DNA of 64,000 nt from Rachycentron canadum. Taxonomy: Eukaryota; Chordata; Actinopteri; Carangiformes; Rachycentridae. Made by a program: the position numbers and the translations under genes. Positions 36,201 to 45,910 of the stretch are shown piece by piece. Under the pieces are notes generated by a model. The model saw only the letters and a program-made list of their open reading frames with translations, was not told where the DNA came from and made no database searches. Positions within the stretch are counted from its first letter, which is position 1; every line of letters begins with the position of its first letter. The stretch lies in the NCBI GenBank assembly GCA_038496675.1, contig CM076663.1, positions 18,199,290 to 18,263,289 of the forward strand, written 5' to 3'.

Positions 36201-39200
36201 CCTCATTTCCTCTCCACTCTGTATCATCTGCCTTCGAATAAAGGCAGAAATGTCCCAAAAGTGAATGAAAAGCCCCAAAAATAAACACAACTTCAGCATC
36301 ACAGTTAAAGGATAATTCATTCATTTCAGCCCCAGTAAGTGAGTGTGTTGGTTTTCACATCTTCTGTGTTAGTAAACTGAACATCACTGAATTTTTGTCC
36401 AATTTCTTTTGTTTAGTTGTCATTTTCATGTCCTTTTTTATATTGAGTCTAAAACATTTAATGTCAATATCAAAATAAGGCTTAAAAGACTGCAAACTTC
36501 AAAATGTAATGTCCTCAATTTGTTGAACCGACCAAACTCCCAGAAATAAAAACAGATTGCATGACCTCAATACCTTAATAACAGTTATTATATTATATTA
36601 GCAATATTTCAACAGAAAACTGAAGGTTTTACCTCAGAATCAATTGGTTAAATAATGTGTTTATCATTACCATATTTCCTTGTTGTGCGAACAGCGTTGT
36701 CATAATTAACAGAAATTTTATCCAAAGCTATGAAAATAAGTCATAAATAATCGGTGTGTATGAAATGAAATTCAAAAAACCACACCAAAGGCTCAAACAC
36801 TAACTGACCTTATGATGAAGTCACTGGAGTCGATGAGGCTGCCGTACCGGGACCCCTTAAGGTTCCCGGAGTTCCCCACCACAGCGCAGGTCCTGCAGCG
36901 CTCGGGGCTGGCGTCCATGTAGAGCACCTCGTCGGGGATGACTTGGAACAGCTCCTCCACCACTTCGCTGAAGTTGGCCGGCTGCCTCTCTGACTGCAAC
37001 CACTGGTGACACAGCAGACACGGGCCTCAGAGACAGCCGTGGCTCTAGGGCCACTTTAAGTAGAAGTGATTGAACAAGGGCAGCGAAGCTCGAGACACCA
37101 AGCACATTTCTAAAATAACCTCCGGGGCAGCTTAGCTCCGTCTGTGGGGGCTCTTTTGGCGTGGCCTTCTTCTGGTGGCTTTGAACCCAGAGAGACAGCA
37201 AATAAATGCAGGAATGTGTGCACACTGTGTGCTGTTACATACTGTGCTGTGGCAGCTGGAAACAGAACAGATACAGAATGTTCTGCTACAATCTCACATG
37301 AGCTTTAACGCAGAGTTTTAATGACTCACGGTCTAAAACATTTTTATGCAGCCTTTTCCACCATGCCAAGTCTGGAGAAATGATTATACATTTTTGAATT
37401 TATTTGACATTTAATATGGGGAATACTTGCTGAAGCACAGCTATTAATCACAGGACTAAAACTACTAAAACCCATGTTGCCTAATATATATCAGACATGC
37501 TTCCCATCTGATAAGAATCTCTGCTTTACACACGTCATACTTAGCCGTGCAACGTGTAAGCTTTGACATCTCGCTGGAACAAAGAGCCCGGTGCACCTGG
37601 AGGTCGTGCCCTTGCCTTGCAGCCGCACAGCCTGAACCATCTGGCTGGACTAGCGTTGATACGTGACACTTGCCTCATCAAGCTCCCTGTGAGAAGCATT
37701 TTCTGAAATGAGTAGTGACAGGAGGCAACCTTGCAGTAATTTTTCTATTCTTGCCTCTAATTGGACACGGTGTGAGGTGAATGTGGGAATACCGAAGGCA
37801 CTGGATGTCTTCCAGACAAAAGGTAGGATAATTGTGTGACATAAAATTTGTAAATAGGCTTTTCTAATTTCAAGAGCCGTACATTAGTAATTGGGTGTAA
37901 AGGAAGTACAGTATATATTGGTTTGACAGAATTAAATTAGGGCTGGTGCATAATTAATTCTAAAGCTGATGTGAATTTTAATTTACAAGAAAGGATTTAA
38001 AAAAAGAAATCTAACATAAAGTATTTCAACAGCTATGGTATCGATAAATTCTAGGTTCATTTTTTATGCTCAGTATGTTTTATGATCCCTGTGGCTGACT
38101 GGCCAAATGTACTTGGCATAACATCCATTAGGATATTTCCAGTGGACCTGAACTGGAGTTTGATAGGAGGAAATAACATTAAATATCAGATTTGTGTGTC
38201 ACTCACAGCAGATGAGTCATTTGATACTCAGCAATCATACAGGTGACAAAATCCATCATGAGGGGGGAGGCAGAGATAACAACTCTTCAGCTGCCTGCAC
38301 TGTCAGGTCATAGTAAAAAACCTAAACCTAAAATTGAAATGATTCTTCTACGTCCATAAAACCGAGAGTTTGCACGTCGTCGAGGCTGATTAAACAGGAG
38401 TTAAATCAAAGCAGCATACCGACATTTAGTTGAGTCCGACTTTATAAACTATACTTCCAATAAAACAACTCAGTTGCATCGTTTGGTAGCCCCCCCCAAA
38501 AAAAAAAGATAAATATCTGGTATATTTATCTGATGTACAGCATCAGCCAGCCATCAATAATGAGGTTTTTCTGGGTGTAACTCAGTGGTTCTCAAACTGG
38601 GACCCTCAGGGGGTCCTTGAGGGGGTTCCTGGAAGTCCCCAGCAAAAAAGGGGAATAATTTATTTTCACTATAATTCCATCTCCAAGCAACACATTAACA
38701 GAACTATGATTATTTTGGTCATGGTTTTCAAACACTTTCTGTAACAAAATATCTTAAATCTAATCAGATGGGGCTCCATGGTCTAATTTGTGTCAGTTTA
38801 GGGGTCCTTGATGTGGGAACGGTTTGTGAACTGCTCGTATAACTCGTATAATGGAAAACATTGACTGAATCGTCAAATACAGTGTCAAATGTGAAGCCCA
38901 AGCATAAATGCAATATGTTCATGTGTATTGGTGAAAGGCAGAATTCATACTTACATATTGTTTTAATGTTTAAAGGTGCTACATTTTGGAAAGCACACAT
39001 TCATGAACAGGGCTATGTTTGCATAACATTTACAGGATATTTGTCTTATGTTTGTTGGCCTGAGGGAGACAGATTGGAGGGGGAGGTTTCTAGTGATCTT
39101 AGAGTTATGGTTTCGTCTATACATTGATGTTATAATGGAATATATTGTATATCTCACCTCATCCACAGATTTGGGAGAGATGCTGGGAGAAAGCAAGAAT

Positions 39201-39772
39201 TTCCATATCCACCATCTCACTTGTTAAATGTGAACAAATTGTGCGTGGGAGTTTGCTTCACAACTTGATCCTGGTGAAGATCCCTTGGATTTGAAACAAT
39301 CAATGTGGCGAAAACAAACACTTCTTGGGAGCTTTACAGCAGCCTGCGCAATCTCGTTTTTTTTATTCATAGGCTTTGTTTTCAGCCCCTCATCTGTTCT
39401 CAGGGGCTGGATGTGCATGTTCCTCTCAGTCCTCTATAAAATCACAGTTCAAATCCTCTAAACAAAAGCGCACAATCTTACCTGCCACCATTTAAAGGTT
39501 TCATCAGAGAGGACGCTGTTCTCTCTAGTCATCAGGGGGTGGATGGACTGATTGAAGTGCTCTGCGAACCAGGGGTCGTCTTCCACCACCGTCATGCACT
39601 GCTGACAGGCGCAGGGCCCTTTGGAGAAAAAGTTGTCCGACAGGTGGAAAGCATACTTGAAGAAGTAAAGTGAGGGGTCCCGGAAAGTGTAACTGAACAG
39701 GAAGGTTGTAAAGGTAATAACGCAAAACAGCACGGCAAAGGTCCTGATTCTCCTCCGCTTGGGTAGAGACAT
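16371..39772 (-). CDS. st3gal1: ST3Gal-I-type beta-galactoside alpha-2,3-sialyltransferase (6 coding exons)
   Basis: The coding exons in gene order are 39482-39772, 36809-37002, 20786-20965, 18337-18382, 16796-16915 and 16371-16544. They sum to 1,005 bases, or 334 residues plus TGA, with all phases agreeing. The protein is a type II Golgi membrane enzyme: a short basic cytosolic tail (MSLPKRRRIR), a signal anchor at about 11-30 and a Cys-rich stem (CACQQC). The large sialyl motif (about 136-182) includes CAVVGNSGNL and RMNQAPTSGF. The small motif (about 257-284) includes HGRYPSTGFL. Motif III follows (HHYWE, about 292-296), then the VS motif H310-x4-E315. The family transfers sialic acid from CMP-Neu5Ac to Gal-beta-1,3-GalNAc on O-glycans. 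HGRYPSTG, TTGTIKHTYIPV and the FKGR end favour ST3GAL1 over ST3GAL2, although NQAP is ST3GAL2-like. Teleosts have several st3gal1 paralogues and st3gal8, so the exact orthologue is open. Confidence 0.92.
16796..16915 (-). CDS. st3gal1: st3gal1-like coding exon 5 (sialyl motif S)
   Basis: The exon encodes VLIYSPTFFKYVYESWLEGH, then GRYPSTGFLSLLLAIHICDE, in phase 0 on both sides. The acceptor is TCTTTTGCAG and the donor GATGAA/GTAAGG. It holds most of the small sialyl motif, which contacts both donor and acceptor substrates in the family. Confidence 0.93.
17035..17085 (+). repeat. (AAT)n microsatellite
   Basis: A nearly perfect run of about 16 AAT units in the st3gal1-like intron between coding exons 4 and 5. 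Confidence 0.95.
18337..18382 (-). CDS. st3gal1: st3gal1-like coding exon 4 (46-base micro-exon)
   Basis: This very short exon encodes HTYIPVMSRIKANKDK, matching HTYIPVPAKIKVKQDK of the human enzyme. The acceptor is TTTGTGTTACAG and the donor GATAAG/GTAAGT. The exon is too short to show as a long open frame. Confidence 0.92.
20786..20965 (-). CDS. st3gal1: st3gal1-like coding exon 3 (second half of motif L)
   Basis: The acceptor is GTCCTTGCAG. The exon reads MNQAPTSGFEEDVGARTTHH, then VMYPES and VLIPFKTLDLQWIISALTTG. The donor is AAACA/GTAAGT. It is separated from exon 2 by a 15,843-base intron. Confidence 0.93.
21161..21177. repeat. (AT)n microsatellite
   Basis: A short AT run followed by an A-tract, at the start of the large st3gal1-like intron. 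Confidence 0.85.
22010..22546. mobile_element. piggyBac-type MITE
   Basis: The element is bounded by TTAA at 22,010-22,013 and again at 22,543-22,546. Just inside are perfect inverted ends, AGGTCCCATATTGTC on the left and GACAATATGGGACCT on the right. It is 537 bases with the duplications. There is no transposase frame. Perfect ends plus TTAA target duplication are the piggyBac hallmark. A related internal fragment lies at 25,829-25,911. Confidence 0.9.
23960..24118 (+). repeat. tRNA-derived SINE (decayed)
   Basis: A box-B-like GGTCCGACTCC at 23,995-24,005 is followed by the teleost SINE tail pattern: CT-rich core, CTCTGTCAAAAAAATTAAAG, GTATAAAATGACCCAGAAAT. It resembles the copy at 36.14 kb. 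Confidence 0.6.
24215..24480 (+). repeat. common teleost LINE-tail repeat
   Basis: The sequence starts CATCCATCCATTATCTATAC, passes GCTGGAGCCAATCCCAGCTG, CAATTTGAAATCACCAATTA and GTGGGAGGAAGCCAGAGTAC, and ends GCTAACCACTGTACCACCAT. These phrases belong to a repeat found throughout fish genomes, usually treated as the 3' part of a LINE. A reverse-strand piece is at 34.25 kb. Confidence 0.8.
24856..24919 (+). repeat. 64-base direct duplicate, copy 1
   Basis: It matches 26,297-26,360 at 63 of 64 positions (A here, C there, after AGAGC). No known element was recognised. Confidence 0.9.
25740..25915. mobile_element. fragment related to the 22-kb piggyBac MITE
   Basis: TAACATTTGGCAGCGATCGT through TGACACTTTTTCTCTAAATG closely follows 22,319-22,396 of the intact element. 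The ends and TTAA sites are missing, so this is a truncated relative. Confidence 0.7.
26047..26605 (+). repeat. diverged copy of a widespread teleost repeat, interrupted
   Basis: Phrases such as GGCTATTCCTTAGTCTGGGG, CTGAACCATTGATGGCTTAA, CCAATGGAGTGAAGCCAGAA and GAGTTACAGTAGTTGAGCCT belong to a repeat seen widely in fish. About 100 bases at 26,290-26,390, including the 64-base duplicate, break its continuity. Confidence 0.65.
26297..26360 (+). repeat. 64-base direct duplicate, copy 2
   Basis: Near-identical to 24,856-24,919 and inserted inside an older repeat. The phrase TGTCAGATGGA is repeated again a few bases after the copy ends. Confidence 0.9.
28190..28650 (+). repeat. teleost dispersed repeat (family B), nearly full copy
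   Basis: The copy starts CATAGACTGCAAATAAAGAT, continues GATGTCACCCATAGGTTTCT and ends GCCTCAAGTGGCCATTTCAG then GAATTGCAGTTTCTTGCACT. Its 5' part recurs on the minus strand at 58.66-58.92 kb and its 3' part on the minus strand at 40.93-41.07 kb. Confidence 0.75.
30233..30282. repeat. A-tract plus (AT)n
   Basis: A run of about 25 A is followed directly by about 13 AT units. Confidence 0.95.
31279..31507. mobile_element. short MITE with long inverted ends and TTAA-like flanks
   Basis: The left end AGGAGCTATTTATGTGTTTT and the complement of the right end (AGGAGCTATTTGTAAGTTTT) match closely, and the inverted ends stay similar for about 55 bases into CATTAACAG. The right flank is TTAA and the left TCAA, one change away. 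This suggests a piggyBac-type origin. The element is 229 bases with no frame. A related left end is seen at 54.51 kb. Confidence 0.75.
33480..33650 (+). repeat. possible relative of the 54.5-kb MITE family
   Basis: TTCTACTGCAGTTAGCATGC followed by TAATCAGCTAGCCTGTCCTG parallels 54.68-54.73 kb (TGAAGTTAGGAAGCTAACCA, GCTAGCCTTAGCCC). The ends are not clear. Confidence 0.35.
34240..34420 (-). repeat. teleost LINE-tail repeat, reverse copy
   Basis: On the plus strand it reads GGGTTCTCCGGCTTCCTCCC, then TTAATTGGTGACTCTAAATT, the complement of the repeat at 24.2-24.5 kb. It is truncated. Confidence 0.75.
36140..36290 (+). repeat. tRNA-derived SINE
   Basis: A box-A-like GTGGGCAAGTGGTTAA near 36,144 and a box-B-like GGTTCAATT at 36,172-36,180 are followed by a CT-rich core and the tail GAATAAAGGCAGAAATGTCC. 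It belongs to the same general family as the copy at 24.0 kb. Confidence 0.65.
36809..37002 (-). CDS. st3gal1: st3gal1-like coding exon 2 (first half of sialyl motif L)
   Basis: The acceptor is GTGTCACCAG and the exon starts WLQSERQPANFSEVVEELF. It carries CRTCAVVGNSGNLKGSRYG and ends DFIIR at an AAG/GTCAGT donor. An alternative AG ten bases further in exists, but WL keeps the family alignment and the phase. Confidence 0.92.
38583..38836. mobile_element. hAT-type non-autonomous element
   Basis: The left end is CAGTGGTTCTCAAACTGGGA, a classic hAT terminus. The right end in complement is a diverged form (GCAGTTCACAAACCGTTCCC). The flanks GTGTAACT (38,575-38,582) and GTATAACT (38,837-38,844) look like an 8-base target duplication with one change. 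The element is 254 bases and carries no frame. Confidence 0.75.
39482..39772 (-). CDS. st3gal1: st3gal1-like coding exon 1 (membrane anchor and stem)
   Basis: The ATG at 39772-39770 opens MSLPKRRRIRTFAVLFCVIT. The longer frame to 39826 has no ATG, so this start is preferred. The exon encodes the anchor, a Cys-rich stem and the start of the catalytic domain, ending FKWWQ at a CAG/GTAAGA donor. An NQS glycosylation sequon lies in EHFNQSIHP. Confidence 0.93.
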
Positions 39773-40151
39773 GTCGCCACAGTCAAAATCAGTTGTCCGG
39801 GAACTTTGATGAAGCGATGGACACAAATAGCATCACGATAAATCTAGAGTCCTGAATGTGTGGGAAAAAAGCAACCCTGTTGACCACACATCACTGCTGT
39901 TGAATAACTGTACCCTGTTTGTTCTTGTCCTCCAGGAAAGGATTTGGATAATGAATATTCTTAATAAAATCCATCTATGACCATATGTTTACTTTGGAGA
40001 TTAACATAAACCAAAGGAAGGTAAATCCACTGCCTGGTTCTGTCAGCTGGATGCCTCCTGCTTATTCAGATTCAGCCACTTTCGCTGACTGTTCAGATGT
40101 TGACTCTGCGAGGTCAGTGACCAACGTGTCATCCATTCTTTACCGATCCAT
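39773..40151 (-). other. st3gal1: 5' UTR part of the first coding exon of the st3gal1-like gene
   Basis: A good acceptor (CTTTACTTGCCTTCTAG) ends at 40,152, so the exon holding the start codon probably begins at 40,151. If so, its leader has an upstream ATG at once (ATG GAT CGG TAA, 40,151-40,140) and another frame of 24 codons at 40,136-40,062. Both are inferences from the splice model. Confidence 0.4.
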
Positions 40152-42560
40152 CTAGAAGGCAAGTAAAGAGGACATTTCTGTGACACACATGCAGGGAAAC
40201 ATTAGAGGGAAAACAGCCTACAAACCCTGAACACTGTTTAACTTCAAGTACACAGGGAATGTAAATTCTGCCCTGCAAAATGTTCTTGTAATTTCACAGT
40301 ACTAACAGAAAATGAAACTGTTACATCAACCCTACAATTTCTGTGTGTGAATGTGTTTCCAGTGTTTTGTTTATTGCTTTGTTTTTCCCCTTCAAATTAC
40401 ACAGGATGCGTCGCAGTCTCTCAGCTCTTAAAAAGACCATCAAATACCAGAAATGGTTGGATTGATTGCGAGGATTATTACAGCTCTGGAACAAACATGC
40501 AGCAACCTTAATCACCCATCCTACTGTTAAGAATCTGTCAGTAACCGTAAACAGCCTTTGTTATCCAAAAATAAAATGAAAGGCCAAATGTGAAAATCTT
40601 TGACTAACTGGGATAAAACCAGAATGAATCACTGGTGCAGTGTCGCATTCACAAATGTAATTTCAGAAAGTATGCATTTGGGAAACAGTTTGCTGTCGTT
40701 TTTGCTCGTTGTCTAATGGTATTACCCAGTCTGCCACTTAAAAAGTGTCCCATTTTAAACATTTCCCCTACAACAGTTGTAGGCTATACAATTTAAACCA
40801 GTGATTCCTGACCAAGGGGGCACTTCAGCAGTTGCTGTATGAAGGGATTGTGCTCAACTAATGTGTAAAAACAGATATAACAATTGGATTTAGGAAACTA
40901 TAACCATTTATTAAGTCTGCTGTAATTGCAAACCTCCAGGGCTGAAAGCTGCAGTTCTTCAAGTGGCCTTATGAGGCTGTCTCCAGAAGCGAGCCAGTCC
41001 CCATAGACTACGGTGTTAAAATGCCCAACTTTACAGCACAAATAAACATGTTTACAGCCTGGTCCAAAAATCTGTCAAGTTGTCTTTACCACTGCCCTCA
41101 GCTTCTCCTGGTTTCTTCCTTCAGTGAGGTTTTCACCAGGAGCTGAATTATTCATAGAGGTCTCCTCCCCTCCAAAGCACAGAGGCCAGGTGATTATAAC
41201 TGTTAAAAGCTCTGGAAAAAGCAGAAATGAGATTGTTGCGAACCTTTGTTTTGATTGTTTCTTCGATAACTTATGAATCAGACATGTGGGAGGTTTTTTT
41301 TAGCAGCCAAATCATCCACAGAGATGCTGACATCATACCAGCAACAACAACACAAAACTTCCACTATTGTCTATGTCTAGGCTCAATCTGAATATGACAG
41401 AGATTTGAAAAAATATAAATATGTTATTATTATATTTAACCATTCACTGTCAAAAAAATAATTTCCAATTATTTTATATAACTGAAAACATTTGGGTTTA
41501 TGTAGGTGCACAACTCAAAATAATACATAACACAGGACTAGTTGTTTTAATACACAAAAACTTTAATTTTGTCTTATCTCTGTGATTACTAGTGTTAAAT
41601 ACCATCCAGTTTATTGGTTCAAATGAACACTTGATACATGATGGGTGGTGTGTACTGGTATGACTGGCTGGTAAAGTACTGGGAACCTTGGACCATGTTA
41701 GACCTCTACAGTCTGTTAGAAACATACTTGCAACAAAACTCCCAAGATAAAATGGAGCAGAGGTTTTTTTTTTCCAACCGAGGCTTTTCACAACTGACAA
41801 AGCAGGCGTACCTCCTGGGGTTTCATTTTCAACATTTTTCAAAAGGCCACCTCTGCCTTTACCAGGGCCTGGGTTTAATTCTGATATGCAGCTGTGTTTA
41901 GGCTTCCACACGTAGAGCTATATTTAGCAAACTGCAGATCCACTGGATTGGAGATGACGTGCTATCATCACCGCACATAGGGTGAGAAATACATCTGAAA
42001 AATGAACCGTGGAAACACACTACCTGCCCTCTGCTCTTGACAATTTCTGAGCGAGCCCTTCATACAGAAGATTTGTGAGGAAACTCCATTATGATGAGAG
42101 AAAGGCTGCGGGTCTTTCCTGATTAGAAATTGATCAGGTCATTCAAATTCCACCCTGGAGGGAAGCAAAGAGGATTGGGTTTAAGACGGGGCTGAGAAAG
42201 ACTACGCAGCGACACAGCTTGCCTGTTGATTTCATTCTGGCTATGAGAGCAGAAAAACAAACTGTACTGCCATTTATCAGCAGCACTGACACAGGCCAAT
42301 GCACAGGAAGGCTTATAAGTGATCCCGTCTGCTGTTTGCAGCTCCGTAACTCACAGCGGACTGTGGATTTGCATACAGCCCAAGGTTGGTTATTGTCTAA
42401 GGCAGCGAGTTTGACAAGGATACCTGGGGACACTTATAATGGACACTTCAATGACTACGCCTACTTCTATAAAGCAGGCTGTTGACTCCACTCAGTTTGA
42501 AGCCCGCTGGCAATAAGGGACCAGGTAGATGTGAGTTCAAGCTGAATATATTCTCAAACA
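40152..42560. other. upstream flank or first intron of the st3gal1-like gene
   Basis: Apart from the family B fragment listed separately, I see no exon or known element. A CAGTGATTCCTGACCAAGG phrase at about 40,800 resembles a hAT end, but no partner end is visible. Confidence 0.4.
40930..41070 (-). repeat. family B repeat, 3' part, reverse copy
   Basis: In complement it reads GCTGTAAAGTTGGGCATTTT, then GTCTATGGGGACTGGCTCGC and AAGGCCACTTGAAGAACTGC, matching 28,500-28,630. Confidence 0.75.
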
Positions 42561-42568
42561 GGTGGCGA

Positions 42569-42608
42569 CCCCCCCCCCCACAGACACACACACACACATA
42601 CACTCCCC

Positions 42609-42649
<41 letters not shown>

Positions 42650-42840
42650 GACAACACACCAACCGTCATCTCGTTCCCCTGACCTTGTCCGACTGAAGGC
42701 TGGCAACCCTGCGCTGATCAAAGTTCGCCGAGCTGAGACAGCAAAGCGTCTGTTCACACTTCAGAAGGGAGAGAGAGCAAGAGAGAGAGAGAGAGAGAAG
42801 TGAGGGTGGGGGTGGTGGGGGTGTTGGGGGATGGGGGTGG
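42569..42840. repeat. cluster of simple sequences: C11, (AC)n, (CT)17, (GA)n and a G-rich tract
   Basis: C11 lies at 42,569-42,579, (AC)n to 42,598, (CT)17 at 42,613-42,646, a (GA)-rich run at 42,769-42,800 and a G-run-rich tract at 42,803-42,840. The last has more than four G3+ runs and could form a G-quadruplex. Confidence 0.9.
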
Positions 42841-43250
42841 CAAGCACCAGTGTGTGAGCTGTGATTTTCACCCTAATCTTCAGTTTTGAGAAGTCATCAA
42901 CTTTACAGGGTGTTGTTACAGTAAAGTGTTTTCAGTTTGTGCTCTGTGGAAATTGTTTTTCCTCCACAGCTTACCTCTGCTACTAGTGGGCAATTTAAGA
43001 CGACAAAAATCTGCAGTTTGAGGGCTCGTATGTATTATACAGTTCAGAGAGGTATCTCTGCTCAGACGCTTCCTCTCAAGCCTCTCAGCGGGAGTTAGCT
43101 CTCAGCGGTAACCTTGCCTCTTCTACACGCACCTCGTTTCACAAAGGAGACGGCAATTAAACATGTCACCGCCATGTCTCTTACATAAAAGTCACAATGT
43201 CAATCTCATTTTCCTAAGACTGCAAAATACGACGCGAATCTGACTTGAGT
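42650..43250 (-). promoter_or_regulatory. possible upstream promoter or non-coding exon of the st3gal1-like gene
   Basis: CpG dinucleotides are more common here than in the neighbourhood. A usable donor on the minus strand (CGGACAAG/GTCAGG, exon edge 42,684) could splice to the acceptor at 40,151. Vertebrate ST3GAL1 genes often have remote non-coding 5' exons. There is no direct evidence of transcription. Confidence 0.25.
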
Positions 43251-43309
43251 GCTGTCATGTCGACGATTAGAGCTACAGCAGCACAAGGTTCATACGCAGG
43301 TAGAAATTA

Positions 43310-44100
43310 ATGCACAGCTCGTTCGCCTTAGACAACAACTCTCAGACAAAAACATGCAGATACAGGTCAGGAGCTTCAATTAATGTTCACAACAAACATT
43401 AGAATCGGGGGGAAAAAAAGTGATCTCAGTGACTTTGACTGTGGTGTGATGACGGCTGGTTTGAGTTGATTTTGAAACTGCTGGCCTGGGATATTCACAA
43501 TAGTCTCTTGAGCTTTTACTCAAAATGGTACCAAAACAAACAAGGCTCATCAAAACTGGAGAGTCGAAGACTGGAAATGTGTAGCCTAGTCTGACGAATC
43601 TGGATTTCTGCTGAGGCAGCAGATGGTGGGGTCAGAATTTGGCTTCAACATTCATCCAGAGACAACAGTCCAGACTGCTGGTGGTGGTTTAATGGTGCGG
43701 GGAGTGTTTTCCTGCCACACTTTGTGCCCTTAATACCAATTAATCATGGTTTGGATACCACAGCATGTAAGAATTGCTGATAGAGTTTGCCATCATCTCA
43801 AAAAAAAAAAAAAAAAAAAAAAATTGTCTCAAACTGGTTTGATGAGTTCAGTGAACCTCAGTGGCGTCCCCAGTCACCTGATCTGAATCCATCAGACCAC
43901 CTTTGGGATGTAGTAGAAGAGGAAATTGGCAGCGTGAATGTGCATCTGACAAATGTGCAGAAATGATGTGAAACAGTCACGTCAACAAGGAGCAGAGTCT
44001 CAGAGAGTCGATTCTACACAGAATTGAGGCCATGTTAAGAGCAAAAGGAGGAACTATCCAGTATTTGTGTGGTGTTCCTAATAAAGTGTTTAGTGAGCCC
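43310..44100 (+). mobile_element. internally deleted Tc1-like transposon (family A)
   Basis: The 5' part reads GTGATCTCAGTGACTTTGAC (transposase HTH start) and the 3' part follows the DDE half: GTCAGAATTTGGCTTCAACA, CCACCTTTGGGATGTAGTAG, then the terminus GTGTTCCTAATAAAGTGTTT. The middle is deleted, stops are present, and an A-tract of about 24 (43,799 on) has expanded inside. Confidence 0.85.
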
Positions 44101-45745
44101 ATATCTCAAGTACTCAAGAAAATAAAAGCACTGATAAACCATGAAAAAAGGATAATATTTTGCTTGCATTGCAGGGTCAGAGATCATATCAGCTATCAGA
44201 TGTTAAGCAAAGTCCTGTAACTTAGTCCACGTGGTCTATTGTGCTTAATTAAATGTGCAGCAATATTATCTATCGAATAAACAATGAAACTGATGAGAAA
44301 ATGTAACTCAGTGAGAAATGGGGGTGAACGTCCCTCATGCTCAGAACAGTCATTGACTGAGGCTTTCACGGTACAATAAGTTTTAAAATTCATCACTGAT
44401 GCAGCTCGTTGGAGAAAAGAGAAAACTCTCTTTCAATGACACCACTACTTGTAAAGTCAGCGCTGCGTTGCAGAGGTTCCTCCTGCGTCCCTGCCGTGTT
44501 AACAGAGTGGCAAAAGTTAGTCTTGATGTGGCCCGGAGGCATGAGGAAGTTTCACAGAACAGAAATCTACAGTGTGTCTGAATGAGAAAAAGCCTTTGCT
44601 TTACCAGACAGATGAATCCAGCAGTATTCCACATCTAAAAAATGGGTTTCATATATAAATAAAGGAGCCTAAATGCCCAGCTTCTTAATATGAACATTAT
44701 TATGCGACAGCTAGAAATAAGAAAACCCAAATGTCTGCTTTCATCAACTTTCAGCATTTGAAACTGCACCAGATGGGACGAAAAAGAAGAGATGTTAAAG
44801 GCAAGCGAGAAGAAATCCATGGGGATTCTCTGTGAAATTCCTGCCCCATAACTAATAATATCACTCAGAGAATAAAAAATGAAAAAGCTCCAGATTTTAC
44901 ATTTGATGGCATCACATCTATGAGTCTTCATGCTCTAGTCTCTGGCTTTGGTGGAGAGTATTTCATTTTCACAGATATTGACTTTCAGTCAGTGCTTTAT
45001 TTTAATAAAAAGGGAGGCACGGTTATGTTTGCTGCTCAAGCACATAAAGAGGATTTGAGGGGCATGGAGACTGAAAAGCGTGGGCAAGGTTTTCTTACAA
45101 GATTTTAATAAAGGGAGAAATGGTTCTCGTGTGAAAATAGTGCTGGGTCAGTTGTCAGACGTGGTTAATTAAACAAAAAGCTATTTTGAAAAGACACACG
45201 ATCATTACTTTTAGCAAAACCAAGGCTTTAAATCTAAAACTATGTTTACTGTAAAAAAAGCATCAAACTTCAATCTCTTTCATTTTTTTGCTTTAAAGTT
45301 TCTGTGGCTCTCATGGGGCTGGAAATAGTCTGTGACCCCTGGTTTCATGAAAACCTTTCAAAATCCAGTGGAGTGCAAAGTTGTCAAATTTAAAAATGCA
45401 GCTGTTTATCCAGCCACTGACAATTTAAAGGTGAGAGATTTATTAGTTTATTTATTTTTTTGCCCAAGAGCAATGCTATGCAGTGTGTTTCTTTTCTATA
45501 TATTATTTATCTACATATTTCTATCTTCTTCTGTTCATAGAAGGGATGATCTACTACTACTATTTGCTCTGAATTCAATCAGAAATGTTGAATTCATTCA
45601 TACAGTGGCTGTGCATATGTAACCTAATTCTATTTTTGTTATTACCTCTAATACAGCTCACATATTATCAAACATAGACAGTCAGTTATTTATGTGTACA
45701 GTTATTTAGTGCACCAGTAGTGTTATCATATATTATAGGTTTTGT
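44101..45745. other. gene-free stretch
   Basis: No exon, RNA gene or repeat family recognised. Open frames of 60-100 codons here show no family resemblance. Confidence 0.5.
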
Positions 45746-45749
45746 TGTG

Positions 45750-45910
45750 CGCCGTTTCTCCAGATCGTTGTCATTGTCTTCCATAATGGTTACAGTTTGT
45801 CTTGCCCTGGTTGTGTGTTATTTTTGTGTTATTTTTGTCTACTATGTGCCATGTGTCCCTTTAAATTGCCCCTTGATGACAAATAAATTGAATATATATA
45901 TATATATTCT
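45750..45910 (+). repeat. LINE 3' tail with (TA)n
   Basis: It ends AAATTGCCCCTTGATGACAA, then ATAAATTGAA and a short TA run, the usual teleost LINE 3' terminus (AATTGCCCC...GACAAATAAA). Confidence 0.6.

Larger units (their letters stand above)
20966..36808 (-). other. 15.8-kb st3gal1-like intron
   Basis: The intron separates coding exons 2 and 3 and cuts the large sialyl motif. It holds the MITEs, SINEs and LINE tails listed separately. The other parts, for example 22,550-23,950, 24,480-24,850, 29,000-30,230, 31,510-33,470 and 34,400-36,130, show no exon-like frame, RNA gene or element that I recognise. Confidence 0.7.

Noticed and set aside
39773..39826. Longer start for the sialyltransferase (reading MCPSLHQSS)
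   Set aside because: The first codon there is TTG, not ATG; the ATG at 39,772 gives the usual short cytosolic tail of the family.
41498..41911. 137-codon minus-strand frame
   Set aside because: Low-information composition and no recognised domain; an overlapping plus-strand frame is equally long for its size.
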